A DNA stretch of 64,000 bases from Anoxynatronum sibiricum (GCF_039414295.1 NZ_JBCITM010000007.1:1-64000); one strand, 5' to 3'; positions 34,401 to 43,986 are shown, counted from the stretch's first letter. Notes: generated by a model from the sequence alone, not told the origin. Program-made: numbers and translations.

Positions 34401-34441
34401 TGTTCTGTTTCGGATCATTATTCTTGTTCTGAGAGTGTTCC
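34401..34441. promoter_or_regulatory. Candidate upstream activator sites for AOR
   Basis: TGTTCTGTTTCGGATCA (34401-34417) has the form TGTTCY-N5-GGATCA, as does the site at 53660 before the second sigma-54 promoter; TGTTCTGAGAGTGTTCC (34425-34441) is a related pair of half sites. They lie 120-180 bp upstream of the -12, a normal enhancer distance. Confidence 0.5.
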
Positions 34442-34449
34442 ATAGTTGA

Positions 34450-36390
34450 TCACTGTTTCGTTTTAGAACAATCGATCTGGTATTTTTTCGCCTTGCGATA
34501 AAAGGTATTTCGTCCGATCCCCAATGCCTCTGCTGCAAGAGACACATTTCCGTTATAACTTTGGTACACTCGTTCGATGTGGCGTCTTTCCATTTCTTCC
34601 AAACACTCGATTTCATTTCCCTGTGGTGTGGTTTCCAGGTCCCCTGAAATTATCTGACAATCCTGTTCCCACAATCTGCAGGTGTTCAAGTTAATGATTT
34701 GTTCCACAGCATTTTCCAGTTCGCGAATATTTCCCGGCCAGTGATAGTCTGTCAGTCGGCGAATCTGGTCACGGCTGAGCATCACCGGGTTTTTCCCAAG
34801 TTTCATGGATTTGACAGTGATGAAATAATCCACCAGCAGGCTGATATCATCTTTTCGTTCGCGCAGGGGCATCAACTCCAGGGGCACCACATTCAACCGA
34901 TAGTAAAGATCTCTTCGAAAGTTTCCCTTTTCAACCTCTGTTCGCAGATCTTTGTTGGTGGCCGCGATAATGCGCACATCCACGTCAATTTCCTTGTTGC
35001 CGCCCACCCGGAACAATTTGCCCGTTTCCAGCACCCTCAATAAATTTGTCTGCATGTCATAGGGCATTTCGCCAATCTCATCCAGAAAAAGAGTGCCTCC
35101 GTCTGCCCACTCAAATTTACCCATCTGCCCGCCTCGTTTGGCTCCTGTAAAGGCTCCGTCTTCGTAACCAAAAAGTTCAGATTCAATGAGATTTCGAGGC
35201 AGCGCACCACAGTTGATGGCCACAAAAGCTTCATCCCGCCGATCGCTGGCATTATGAATGGCCTGGGCAAATACCTCTTTTCCCACACCGCTTTCACCTG
35301 TGATAAGCACCGTGGAAGGGCTGTCACTCACCCGATGGGCATAATCAATGAGTTTTAAAAACTGCTGGTTGCGGCCTACGATTTTATCGAAGGTGTAGAC
35401 CGCCCGGCTTCCCGCCATTTTGTGAGCTATTTTCCGCAGCCTGCGGGCTTCCTTGATGACACAGACCACGCCCTGATGCTCCCCATCCCGGTATTCCACC
35501 GGGTAAGTGCTGAAAGTACAGTGAATGCGTCCGTTCTTTCCATTGGCATCAATTTCTTCTTCCATATAATTGATGCCTTTTTCAAGATTTTGCTGGATAT
35601 TCTCCCAGTTGTCCACCACACTGGCAATATGAAGCCCCCTGATTTCTTCCGGTTTGTAACCCAGCATTTCACTGGCAGTTTTGTTCATGGTTTTGATATA
35701 ACCCCGGGGCCCCACTGTAAATATACCGGAAGTAATGGCATCGATGATGGTGCTGATGGAGTTCCGGGCCAACTCCAGTTTCTGATTGGCCTGCCGAATG
35801 GTCAGCATCTGTTCAATGGCGTTGACGGCGGCCACCACCATTCCCAGCGTGTGGGAATGCACCAGGTGACTGCGGCCGGTAAGATCCAGCGTGCCAATCA
35901 TGCGTCCTTTAGGGTCATGAATGGGAGCGGCTGAACAAGTCCACCGGTGATATGCCGTGACATAGTGCTCATCGCCATCCACCTGTACCGGAATTTTTTC
36001 TGCCAGGGCAGTGCCCATGGCGTTGGTACCAATATGACGTTCATGCATGTAGGCTCCCGGATTCATTTCCAGCCTGGCCGCCTCCCGCAGCACTTCATCA
36101 TCTCCCTGAATGTCAAGAATGCAGCCTTCCCAGTCTGTCAGAATGGCAAAAAAACCAGAGCCACGAACGAAATCGCACAGCTGTTGAAGAAAGGGCATGG
36201 CGGTTTCAATCAGCTCCCGGTTCTCGTCCATTTTTTCCCGAAGCGCTTCTCCCCGAAGGATTTTTGAGCTGTAGATCCGCCCCAGCTCCACGCCATATTC
36301 CTGACTGCGAGCGTGAGAACGGGTGATATAATCTTTGACCGCCTGTTCCTGTTTGAACTCACGCAGTTCTGACATTGCTGTCTGGCTCAT
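34450..36390 (-). CDS. Sigma-54-dependent transcriptional activator (GAF-PAS-AAA-Fis)
   Basis: 646 residues: an N-terminal GAF-like sensor (about 65-195, with ERHIGTNAMGTALAEK), a PAS domain (about 205-330, SGIFTVGPRGYIKTMN), an AAA+ domain with Walker A GESGVGKE, the sigma-54 contact loop GAFTGA and Walker B GGTLFLDEIGE, and a Fis-type HTH at the end (GNVSLAAEALGIGRNTFYRK). AcoR-like architecture. It lies upstream of AOR on the same strand, with the AOR sigma-54 promoter just downstream, so AOR is the likely target. The signal may be an aldehyde or a redox cue (inference). Confidence 0.93.
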   Translation of the reverse strand: MSQTAMSELREFKQEQAVKDYITRSHARSQEYGVELGRIYSSKILRGEALREKMDENRELIETAMPFLQQLCDFVRGSGFFAILTDWEGCILDIQGDDEVLREAARLEMNPGAYMHERHIGTNAMGTALAEKIPVQVDGDEHYVTAYHRWTCSAAPIHDPKGRMIGTLDLTGRSHLVHSHTLGMVVAAVNAIEQMLTIRQANQKLELARNSISTIIDAITSGIFTVGPRGYIKTMNKTASEMLGYKPEEIRGLHIASVVDNWENIQQNLEKGINYMEEEIDANGKNGRIHCTFSTYPVEYRDGEHQGVVCVIKEARRLRKIAHKMAGSRAVYTFDKIVGRNQQFLKLIDYAHRVSDSPSTVLITGESGVGKEVFAQAIHNASDRRDEAFVAINCGALPRNLIESELFGYEDGAFTGAKRGGQMGKFEWADGGTLFLDEIGEMPYDMQTNLLRVLETGKLFRVGGNKEIDVDVRIIAATNKDLRTEVEKGNFRRDLYYRLNVVPLELMPLRERKDDISLLVDYFITVKSMKLGKNPVMLSRDQIRRLTDYHWPGNIRELENAVEQIINLNTCRLWEQDCQIISGDLETTPQGNEIECLEEMERRHIERVYQSYNGNVSLAAEALGIGRNTFYRKAKKYQIDCSKTKQ

Positions 36391-36498
36391 TTTCTTTCAT
36401 CCCCTTTTCATTCACCGCTTCCCTGGCTTCCCTTTTATGTGACCTTCGTGCAGACTAGCACCATCACCAATACCCGCCGTTCCGTCAATGAAATTGCA

Positions 36499-37008
36499 TT
36501 ATCTTCCTGTGATGGAGGCCAGCGCCCTGTCATAGTCGGGGTGGTTGGTCACTTCCGGCACAATTTCAGCATAACGCACCACTCCTGCTTCATCAATCAT
36601 CACCACACCGCGGGCCAGCAGGCGCAGTTCTTCGATCAGGTAGCCAAATTTCAAACCAAAGTCAGCATCTTTGTGGTCTGACAACACCAGCGAGTTTTCA
36701 ATTCCCCTGTCGGCGCAATACCGGTTCAGGGCAAAGGGAAGATCCATGCTGATACTGACCACCACGGCATTTTCCAGTTTCGCTGCCTCTTCGTTGAAAC
36801 GAATGGTTTGCAGGTCGCAAACCGATGTGTCGATGGAAGGCGCCACGCTGATCAGTACTTTCTTTCCTTTCAAATCACTGAGTTGGAAAGATTTCATATC
36901 CCGGGTCACTGCTGTAAAATCAGGTGCCTGCGCACCCTCTTTCACCGGACTACCCACCAATGTCATGGGATTGCCTTTCATTGTGATGATGCCTTTTCTC
37001 TTTTCCAT
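36499..37008 (-). CDS. tpx: Thiol peroxidase
   Basis: Atypical two-Cys peroxiredoxin of the Tpx family, 169 residues. The peroxidatic site is APSIDTSVCDLQT and the resolving Cys is in ALNRYCADRG, 34 residues later, as usual. GSPVKEGAQAPDF is the N-terminal family block. RBS AGGAGG before ATG. It reduces hydrogen and lipid peroxides with thioredoxin. Unlike the peroxiredoxin at 26255 it uses Cys, not Sec. Confidence 0.96.
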   Translation of the reverse strand: MEKRKGIITMKGNPMTLVGSPVKEGAQAPDFTAVTRDMKSFQLSDLKGKKVLISVAPSIDTSVCDLQTIRFNEEAAKLENAVVVSISMDLPFALNRYCADRGIENSLVLSDHKDADFGLKFGYLIEELRLLARGVVMIDEAGVVRYAEIVPEVTNHPDYDRALASITGR

Positions 37009-37304
37009 TGATAAACCTCCTTATTTGCTGTCGCTTCCGACATCCTTCGCGAATGAATTGCTTAAACAATTTCGATGATCCTTCACCCACCGGTGAAACC
37101 GGTACCCTCCCTGCTATTCATACCCAAAACTTAGCAGTTGCAACGTTCATTGAATCATTCCCCAGGCTTCATCTCACCACGACAAGTTAGCCCCTTACCC
37201 TCATCAGCATCCCGACAGCTTCGTTGTCATTGCCCCGCTATTGCCTTTTGCCTCAACCCAGCTATAATAAAAGTAACCATGCACTTGATGAAAGGATGAT
37301 ACGT

Positions 37305-39290
37305 GTGCCGATTTTTCAAAGCGCTTGTTCTTTAGACTGCTGGGATGTCTGCAGTATGAAGGTCACTGTGGATAATAACCAGGTTCTTCAAGTAGCCGGC
37401 GATCCCCACGACCGCATCACCCAGGGCTTTCTGTGCCAGAAAGGCGGGACCATCACTGAACGGTTTCTGCACCCTGACCGGCTAAAACATCCCATGAAGC
37501 GCCACGGAGAATCATGGGAAACGATTTCCTGGACGCAGGCGCTGGATGAAATATCTCTGAAGCTGAAGCTACTGCTGGCAGATCACGGACCCACCGCCAT
37601 GATTCATTACAGCGAGGGCGGCCATGGCGGCCTCTCCAAAAATATTGACACAGCCTTTTTCAACGCGCTGGGAGGTGTCACCACTCCTGTAGGCAGCCTA
37701 TGTCTGGGGGCAGGATTGGCGGCCCAGAAACTGGATTTTGGAAATAGCTACAGCCATCCTCCGGAAGATCTGACCAATTCCCACTGCCTGGTGCTCTGGG
37801 GACGCAACCCCGCCGCTACGAATATTCACTTGGTCCCTTTTATTAAAAAGCTGCGAGAACGACAAGTACCCGTCTTTCTCATTGATCCAGTGAAGAGCGC
37901 CAGCGCTTCTCTGGCTGATGAACATTTGGCACTGCGCCCCGGCAGTGACGGTCATCTGGCCCTGGCCCTGGCCAAGAGGCTGAAAGAAAAACAATGGCTG
38001 GATAGGAGTTATCTCCAGCGGCATTGCCAGGGAGCCGGTGCTTTCCTGGATCAACTGGAACAGTTTTCCATGGAAAGCCTGATCGAGGCCACCGGACTCA
38101 GCGCTGATCAGGTTCACCGTCTTGCCGACACTTATGGCCAGGCACCATCTGCTGCCATTTACTTGGGTTATGGCGTTCAGCGAAATCGGTTTGGCGGCCG
38201 CAATGTGCGCCTCATCGACGCCCTGGGAGCCCTCACCGGCAATCTGGGAGTACCCGGTGGCGGCGTCAGCTACGCTCACCGTCACACCAGCCAGTGGATT
38301 GACCACGATTATCTGGAAAACGCTCCGTCAGCAACCGGGCGCACCTTTCCCCGCAGCCGGTTTGCTGCATTTATCAACAGTCAGCCTTCACCAGCGGTTC
38401 AGGGCATCTTGGTAACCAAGGGCAATCCCGTTGTTCAGCTGCCTGACACCAACGCCACCCTGGCGGCCTTTCGGCAGATACCTTTCAAAGTGGTCATTGA
38501 TCATTTTATGACCGATACCGCCCAGCAGGCTGATTACGTGTTGCCCGCCACCATGATTCTGGAAGAATCTGACGTGGTGTTCGGTTCCATGTGGCACAAC
38601 CAGCTTACCTGGACGGAGCAGGCTGTCACCCCTCCAGAAGGCCCGCGCCATGAATTCACTATTTTTCAGGAACTGGCCCGCAGGCTGGACCTGAAGGATT
38701 TTCTGGAACGATACCCGAATGTGGACACTTACCTGGCCACTGCCGTGGCCCCTTTGTGCCGTTACCTGAACATCACACCAGACGCTCTTAAAGGAAAACG
38801 CATCACTGTTCCCGGCCGGGAACTGCCCTGGAAGACGGGTGTCTTTGAAACCCCCTCGGGTCAGTTTGAGTTCATTGAACCGGAAGATCCTGATGCCTTT
38901 TTTCTGGCTTCTCCCCACCAGCCCGACTATCCTTACCATTTACTAACGGTTCACACTTCCAGTTCACTTCACACCCAGCACCTGCGCACACAACCAGTTC
39001 ACCAAATCCCCGAAGTGCGTATTCACCCCGACACCGCAGAAACAAATGGCGTTATCGAGGGTGCCAGCCTCTATCTGGAATCTGCCAACGGATCACTGGC
39101 GGTTCGTTTTCGACTGGATGACCGGGTACGTCACGACACCATGGTGATGAATCAGGGCAGCTGGTTACATCAGGGCGCTGTGAACCATCTGACAGATGCA
39201 GGTTTGTCAGATCTTGGCATGCAGGCCATCTACTATGACTGCCGCTGCCGCATTGTCAAAACACCCTCCCCACAGCCTATCCCTTTTTGA
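37305..39290 (+). CDS. Molybdopterin oxidoreductase (DMSO reductase family), single subunit
   Basis: About 662 residues. The N-terminal [4Fe-4S] motif C-x3-C-x3-C (CSLDCWDVC) with a distal Cys (FLCQKGG) is followed by the bis-MGD catalytic domains: GSLCLGAG, where the Cys could ligate the metal; LVLWGRNPAATN; QADYVLPATMILEESDVV; and the C-terminal dinucleotide-binding barrel (LLTVHTSSSLHTQHL). No ferredoxin or membrane subunit is encoded beside it and no Tat signal is seen, so it is cytoplasmic. The GTG at 37305 sits nine bases after AAAGG; ATG at 37296 is too close. The substrate is unknown. Confidence 0.88.
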   Translation: MPIFQSACSLDCWDVCSMKVTVDNNQVLQVAGDPHDRITQGFLCQKGGTITERFLHPDRLKHPMKRHGESWETISWTQALDEISLKLKLLLADHGPTAMIHYSEGGHGGLSKNIDTAFFNALGGVTTPVGSLCLGAGLAAQKLDFGNSYSHPPEDLTNSHCLVLWGRNPAATNIHLVPFIKKLRERQVPVFLIDPVKSASASLADEHLALRPGSDGHLALALAKRLKEKQWLDRSYLQRHCQGAGAFLDQLEQFSMESLIEATGLSADQVHRLADTYGQAPSAAIYLGYGVQRNRFGGRNVRLIDALGALTGNLGVPGGGVSYAHRHTSQWIDHDYLENAPSATGRTFPRSRFAAFINSQPSPAVQGILVTKGNPVVQLPDTNATLAAFRQIPFKVVIDHFMTDTAQQADYVLPATMILEESDVVFGSMWHNQLTWTEQAVTPPEGPRHEFTIFQELARRLDLKDFLERYPNVDTYLATAVAPLCRYLNITPDALKGKRITVPGRELPWKTGVFETPSGQFEFIEPEDPDAFFLASPHQPDYPYHLLTVHTSSSLHTQHLRTQPVHQIPEVRIHPDTAETNGVIEGASLYLESANGSLAVRFRLDDRVRHDTMVMNQGSWLHQGAVNHLTDAGLSDLGMQAIYYDCRCRIVKTPSPQPIPF

Positions 39291-39424
39291 TGAAGCTCAC
39301 CGCCCCATCGATATAACCGCACCTAATGAGTCCATTCATCAGTCGATCATCCAGACAGCGTCAGTCCGAACCAGACTGGCAACCCATGCCTTCTCCATCA
39401 ATATCAGGCAGCAGCAGCGGTTCC

Positions 39425-39850
39425 TCAAGAAATGGCAAAGAGGATTTCCGCTTCGGCTGCCTTTTCGCCGTTCACCGTCGCCACACCTTTCCCAGCACCA
39501 AAAGAACGTCGCAGTTTGGTGATTTCAATTTCCAGTCGCAGCACATCACCCGGTACCACCTTGCGCCGGAACCGGGCTTGGTCCACCCCGGCAAAATAAG
39601 CCGTTTTCCCCTTGTAATCCGGTTCGTTGAGCAGCAGCACAGCACCCACCTGCGCCAAGGCCTCAAGAATTAAAACGCCTGGCATCACAGGTTCCTGAGG
39701 GAAATGCCCCTGAAAAAAAGGCTCGTTGATGGTGACATTCTTAAAGCCCACTGCTCTTTTTCCCGCGTCTTCAATCTCCACACCATCAATCAGTAAAAAG
39801 GGATATCGATGGGGAATACAGGCCATGATTTCCGTTACATTCATTTTCAC
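39425..39850 (-). CDS. fabZ: 3-hydroxyacyl-ACP dehydratase FabZ
   Basis: Hot-dog dehydratase of 141 residues. The N-terminal PHRYPFLLID block and the active-site helix GHFPQEPVMPGVLILEALAQ carry the catalytic His and Glu. The GTG at 39850 is seven bases after GAGGTG. It converts 3-hydroxyacyl-ACP to enoyl-ACP, which FabK then reduces. It is divergent from the fabH-fabF operon instead of inside it, which is somewhat unusual. Confidence 0.96.
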   Translation of the reverse strand: MKMNVTEIMACIPHRYPFLLIDGVEIEDAGKRAVGFKNVTINEPFFQGHFPQEPVMPGVLILEALAQVGAVLLLNEPDYKGKTAYFAGVDQARFRRKVVPGDVLRLEIEITKLRRSFGAGKGVATVNGEKAAEAEILFAIS

Positions 39851-40122
39851 GGTTTAGCACCTCACTTCACGATTTCGATGGAATTTTCTTGAAAATCAGT
39901 ATATCATATTCCTCCATTGTGCGACAAGGCAGGTGTGTCATTTTCGTACGATGCGCCCCTTCCACAGTGTTCTATTTTGTAACACTATTTCGTTTAGTTG
40001 TTCTATTAAAGCACATTCCATTTTTCACTTTTCCTTCACATTAATCATTCACATGACCAACCATACCGCGGCCCATTTCAGAAAAAGACTTGCGCATCGA
40101 CTTAAATTCTGTTATTATTTTT

Positions 40123-40139
40123 TTAGTATCTGGTCCTAA
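40123..40139. promoter_or_regulatory. FapR-like operator between fabZ and fabH
   Basis: TTAGTATCTGGTCCTAA is close to the FapR palindrome TTAGTACCTGNTACTAA and lies about 60 nt upstream of the fabH start. FapR senses malonyl-CoA in Firmicutes. The rest of the 39851-40195 gap is AT-rich and I see no gene in it. The fapR gene itself is not in the window. Confidence 0.55.
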
Positions 40140-40195
40140 TAGTTATCACTATATCCTGTTCGTATTTTTCCCTTTGGGTCCGAGGAGTGAATGTA

Positions 40196-41191
40196 TTGAG
40201 TCTACAACAAAAGGCAATTTTAAGCGGCATCGGCAGCCAGGTGCCTGAAACTGTCATTACCAATAAAGACCTCGAACGCCTGGTGGATACCAATGATGAA
40301 TGGATTCGTACCCGCACCGGCATTCATGAACGCCGTCAGGCAGCTTCTGGTCAGGCAGCTTCTGACCTGGCAACCGAAGCCGCTGAAAAAGCACTGGCCA
40401 CAGCAGGTATTGAAGCTTCTGACCTGGGTGCCATTATCGTGGCCACCAGTACCCCCGACATGATTTTTCCATCCACCGCCTGTGTGTTGCAAAAGAATCT
40501 GAAAGCCTTTAATGCCTTTGCTTATGATCTGAGCGCTGCCTGTGCCGGATTTCTATTCGCCTTGTCAAATGGCGCCCAGTACATCGAAAATGGTGTTTGC
40601 CGTCATGTGCTGGTGGTGGGTGTTGACCTGATGACCCACATCGTTGATTTTCAGGATCGCAACACCTGCGTTCTCTTTGGTGATGGTGCCGGAGCCGTAG
40701 TACTGAGCGCATCGGAAGATTCCCCAGGACTATTGGGAACTCAGCTGGGCTCCGACGGACGCTTTGGCGACATTCTACAAGTACCCGCCGGTGGCAGCCG
40801 CATCCCCTTGACTCCAGAAACCTTCCCCCTGCGACAGCACTATATTCAGATGAACGGCAGCGAGGTATTTAAGATGGCAGTTCGCGCCATGGAACAGGCA
40901 GCCCTGAACCTGCTGAAAAATACCGACACACCCCTGAGCGCCATCGACTGGCTGGTGCCTCACCAGGCTAACCGGCGCATCATCGAAACCCTGGGCAAGC
41001 GCCTCCAGATCCCGTCGGAAAAAGTGTTCATGAACCTGCAGCATTACGGCAACATGTCGGCCGCCTCCATCCCAGTGGCCCTGGATGAGGCCTGGCGCAA
41101 GGGACTGATAGAACCCGGGCAGCTGGTGTTAATGCTGGCATTTGGCGGCGGTCTCACCTGGGGAGCTTCTCTTCTCAGGTGGACACGCTGA
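40196..41191 (+). CDS. fabH: 3-oxoacyl-ACP synthase III FabH
   Basis: Starts fatty acid synthesis by condensing acetyl-CoA with malonyl-ACP. The catalytic Cys is in DLSAACAGF, the His in WLVPHQANRRI and the Asn in LQHYGNMSAASIP. 331 residues. The best start is TTG at 40196, eight bases after GAGGAG; the GTG at 40187 overlaps that site. A short duplicated motif (QAASGQAAS) sits near residue 50. First gene of the fab operon. Confidence 0.96.
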   Translation: MSLQQKAILSGIGSQVPETVITNKDLERLVDTNDEWIRTRTGIHERRQAASGQAASDLATEAAEKALATAGIEASDLGAIIVATSTPDMIFPSTACVLQKNLKAFNAFAYDLSAACAGFLFALSNGAQYIENGVCRHVLVVGVDLMTHIVDFQDRNTCVLFGDGAGAVVLSASEDSPGLLGTQLGSDGRFGDILQVPAGGSRIPLTPETFPLRQHYIQMNGSEVFKMAVRAMEQAALNLLKNTDTPLSAIDWLVPHQANRRIIETLGKRLQIPSEKVFMNLQHYGNMSAASIPVALDEAWRKGLIEPGQLVLMLAFGGGLTWGASLLRWTR

Positions 41192-41234
41192 TACTCACAC
41201 AATGGTACACGAAAAGTAGCAAGGAGGAACTTCC

Positions 41235-42194
41235 ATGAACTTTCAGACCCCTTTATGTCAACAATTAAATATACGCGTTCCCATTCTCCAGGGTGGTATG
41301 GCCTGGGTGGCAACCGCATCGCTGGCCGCTGCGGTCTCCAATGCCGGCGGCCTTGGAATCGTCGCTGCCGGTAATGCGCCTGCACAGGTGGTTGAAGCAG
41401 AAATTATCCGCACCCGCTCACTGACAGACAAACCTTTTGGGGTGAATGTCATGCTCCTTTCCCCATTTGTGAACGAAGTGGTGGAAGTTGTCTGTCGACA
41501 ACAGGTGCCAGTGATTACCACCGGTGCCGGGAACCCTGGAAAATTCATGGAACTGTTCAAGTCCTATGGAGCCAGCGTCATTCCCGTTGTCCCTTCCGTT
41601 GCTCTTGCCAAGCGCATGGAGAAACAGGGGGCTGATGCTGTCATTGTGGAAGGAACCGAAGCTGGCGGTCATGTTGGTGAGCTCACCACCATGGCGCTGG
41701 TGCCCCAAGTGGTGAGGGCGGTGAAAATTCCCGTGATTGCCGCCGGCGGTATTGCCGATGGCAACAGCCTATTGGCAGCACTGGCCCTTGGAGCACAGGC
41801 AGTTCAAATGGGTACCCGGTTTGTCTGCTCGGTGGAATGCGAAGCCCACCACGCTTACAAAGAGATGTTGGTGAAAGCCGGTGACCGGGATGCCATCGTC
41901 ACCGCCCGCAGTACCGGTCATCCGGTACGGGTATTGAAAAACAAATTCACCCGCGACCTGCTCCGCATGGAGAAGGAAGGTATTAGTCAGGAAGAAATCG
42001 AAAAAATGGGCACCGGCCGTCTGCGCATCGCCGTTCAGGATGGCGACATTGAAAATGGCTCTGTCATGGCCGGTCAAATCGCCGGTATGATGCAGGATAT
42101 TCTGCCCTGTGCCGACATCATTCACCAGATCATGGAGGATGCCGGTCGGCAGCTGGAAATGTTAAACCAATTGAAAGGAGTGACCGCTCCATGA
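41235..42194 (+). CDS. fabK: Enoyl-ACP reductase II FabK
   Basis: FMN-dependent TIM-barrel enoyl reductase of 319 residues. VPILQGGMAWVATASLAAAVSNAGGLG is the N-terminal FMN site, EGTEAGGHVGE contains the catalytic His, and IAAGGIADG and GTRFVCSVE are the phosphate-binding blocks. RBS AAGGAGG. It reduces the enoyl-ACP made by FabZ and replaces FabI, as in many Firmicutes. Its stop overlaps the fabD start (ATGA). Confidence 0.96.
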   Translation: MNFQTPLCQQLNIRVPILQGGMAWVATASLAAAVSNAGGLGIVAAGNAPAQVVEAEIIRTRSLTDKPFGVNVMLLSPFVNEVVEVVCRQQVPVITTGAGNPGKFMELFKSYGASVIPVVPSVALAKRMEKQGADAVIVEGTEAGGHVGELTTMALVPQVVRAVKIPVIAAGGIADGNSLLAALALGAQAVQMGTRFVCSVECEAHHAYKEMLVKAGDRDAIVTARSTGHPVRVLKNKFTRDLLRMEKEGISQEEIEKMGTGRLRIAVQDGDIENGSVMAGQIAGMMQDILPCADIIHQIMEDAGRQLEMLNQLKGVTAP

Positions 42195-43279
42195 CCCATC
42201 TGGCATTCATTTTCCCCGGTCAGGGCGCTCAGTACGTGGGAATGGGCAAAGACTTCTACCAGCAGCATCCCCTGGCCCGGGAAACCTTCCAGGAGGCAGA
42301 AGAAGCCCTGGGCATCCCTCTTGCCCGTCTATGTCACGAAGGCCCTGAATCGGAACTGACCCGCACAGAAATCACGCAGCCAGCCATTCTAACCACCAGT
42401 GTGGCCATGCTCCGCACCTTCACTGCGCTGGGATTCCAGTCCACCATGACTGCCGGTCTCAGTCTGGGGGAATACACCGCCCTGGTACACGCTGGTTCCA
42501 TTGCCTTTGCCGACGCCGTACGTCTGGTACGGTACCGGGGGAAGTACATGCAGGAGGCTGTTCCCGAAGATAAAGGCGGGATGGCCGCCATTCTGGGTCT
42601 TGACCCGGAAGCGCTGGAAGACTGCCTCTCCGCCGGACGCCGTGTCGGTTTTGTCGCCGTTGCCAATTTCAACTGCCCCGGACAGATTGTCCTCTCGGGA
42701 GAAACCGCTGCTGTGAAAAGAGCTATGGAAGCCTGCAAAGAAGCCGGCGCCAAAAAAGCGGTGATGCTTACCGTCAGTGCTCCCTTCCACACTCCCATGC
42801 TGGACTCTGCAGGCGAACGGCTGAAATCAAACCTGGCGACCATTTCCCTGCAAGCACCAAACCAGCTGTTCTTCAGCAATGTCACTGGCGGCGACATGAC
42901 TGATCCCACTGAAATTGCCGCCGCGCTGGTGAAACAGGTAAGTCACCCCGTTCTTTGGGAAAAAAACCTGTTGACCATGATGCAGGCCGACTGTTCTGTC
43001 TTTGTTGAAATCGGCCCATCCAACAGCCTGACAGGCTTTGTGAAACGTACTGCTAAAACTCACAGGCTGAACGCCTCCGGCATGCACATTGAAACTTTCG
43101 AGCAATTGAACAACGTTGCAGAAACATTATCAAAGGAGGGTTATCATGGAATTGTCCAATCAAGTGGTGCTGATCACGGGAGCCTCCCGGGGCATCGGCC
43201 GGGCCATTGCCCTCAAGATGGCTCAGTCTGGCGCACGGATCGTGATCAACTATGCCCGGCAGGAGAACTCGGCGCTTGA
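42191..43279 (+). CDS. fabD: Malonyl-CoA:ACP transacylase FabD with C-terminal extension
   Basis: Loads malonyl groups onto ACP. FPGQGAQYVGMGKD is the N-terminal block, GLSLGEYTALV holds the nucleophilic Ser, and APFHTPML the catalytic His. FabD is normally about 310 residues; here the frame has no stop there and runs on to 362, overlapping fabG by 134 nt in another frame. The added tail (GADHGSLPGHRPGHCPQDG and on) has no family match and simply reflects fabG sequence. Loss of the original stop is the likely cause. Confidence 0.93.
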   Translation: MTHLAFIFPGQGAQYVGMGKDFYQQHPLARETFQEAEEALGIPLARLCHEGPESELTRTEITQPAILTTSVAMLRTFTALGFQSTMTAGLSLGEYTALVHAGSIAFADAVRLVRYRGKYMQEAVPEDKGGMAAILGLDPEALEDCLSAGRRVGFVAVANFNCPGQIVLSGETAAVKRAMEACKEAGAKKAVMLTVSAPFHTPMLDSAGERLKSNLATISLQAPNQLFFSNVTGGDMTDPTEIAAALVKQVSHPVLWEKNLLTMMQADCSVFVEIGPSNSLTGFVKRTAKTHRLNASGMHIETFEQLNNVAETLSKEGYHGIVQSSGADHGSLPGHRPGHCPQDGSVWRTDRDQLCPAGELGA

Positions 43280-43889
43280 GGTTAAAGAAACCATCGAATC
43301 ACTGGGTGGCACTGCCATGATTGCACAGGCTGATGTTTCCGATGAGGAGCAAGTCACCCGTATGATGGCTGCCATCAAGGAAACCTTTGGACCTGTCACT
43401 ATTCTGATCAATAACGCCGGCATCACCCGGGACGGCCTGTTGGTGCGCATGAAAACCAGTGACTGGCATCAGGTAATGGATACCAATCTGACCAGCGCTT
43501 TTCTCATGAGCCGGGCCGTTGCCAAAGATATGATGAAGGCCAAAGGCGGTCGCATCATCAATATTTCTTCTGTTGTGGGCGTTATGGGGAATGCCGGCCA
43601 GTCAAATTACAGCGCATCAAAGGCAGGTCTCATCGGCCTGACCAAATCCCTGGCGCGGGAACTGGCCCCCAAACGCATTACCGTGAACGCCGTGGCGCCG
43701 GGATTTATTGAAACCGAAATGACCGATGCCCTTTCAACCCAGGTAAAAGAACAGCTGCTGGCCCAAATCCCATTGAATCAGTTGGGCAAAGCAGAAGACA
43801 TTGCCGAAGCCGTTGCCTATCTGGCAGGTGCCGGCGGCCGGTACATCACCGGTCAGGTACTGCAGGTGAACGGCGGCATGGCCATGTAA
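43146..43889 (+). CDS. fabG: 3-oxoacyl-ACP reductase FabG
   Basis: NADPH-dependent short-chain dehydrogenase of 247 residues. TGASRGIG is the cofactor motif, NNAGITRDG the structural block, and the catalytic Ser-Tyr-Lys are in INISS and YSASKAG. The ATG at 43146 follows AAAGGAGGG; longer in-frame starts lack support. The 5' 134 nt also encode the tail of the long FabD reading. Confidence 0.97.
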   Translation: MELSNQVVLITGASRGIGRAIALKMAQSGARIVINYARQENSALEVKETIESLGGTAMIAQADVSDEEQVTRMMAAIKETFGPVTILINNAGITRDGLLVRMKTSDWHQVMDTNLTSAFLMSRAVAKDMMKAKGGRIINISSVVGVMGNAGQSNYSASKAGLIGLTKSLARELAPKRITVNAVAPGFIETEMTDALSTQVKEQLLAQIPLNQLGKAEDIAEAVAYLAGAGGRYITGQVLQVNGGMAM

Positions 43890-43986
43890 CATCAGATGAA
43901 CTCTCATTCAATGAATACTCCTTGAATGAGTTCACGCCATAAACCAATCAACCAACCACGAAACCAAAACTAGGAGGAAACCAACC

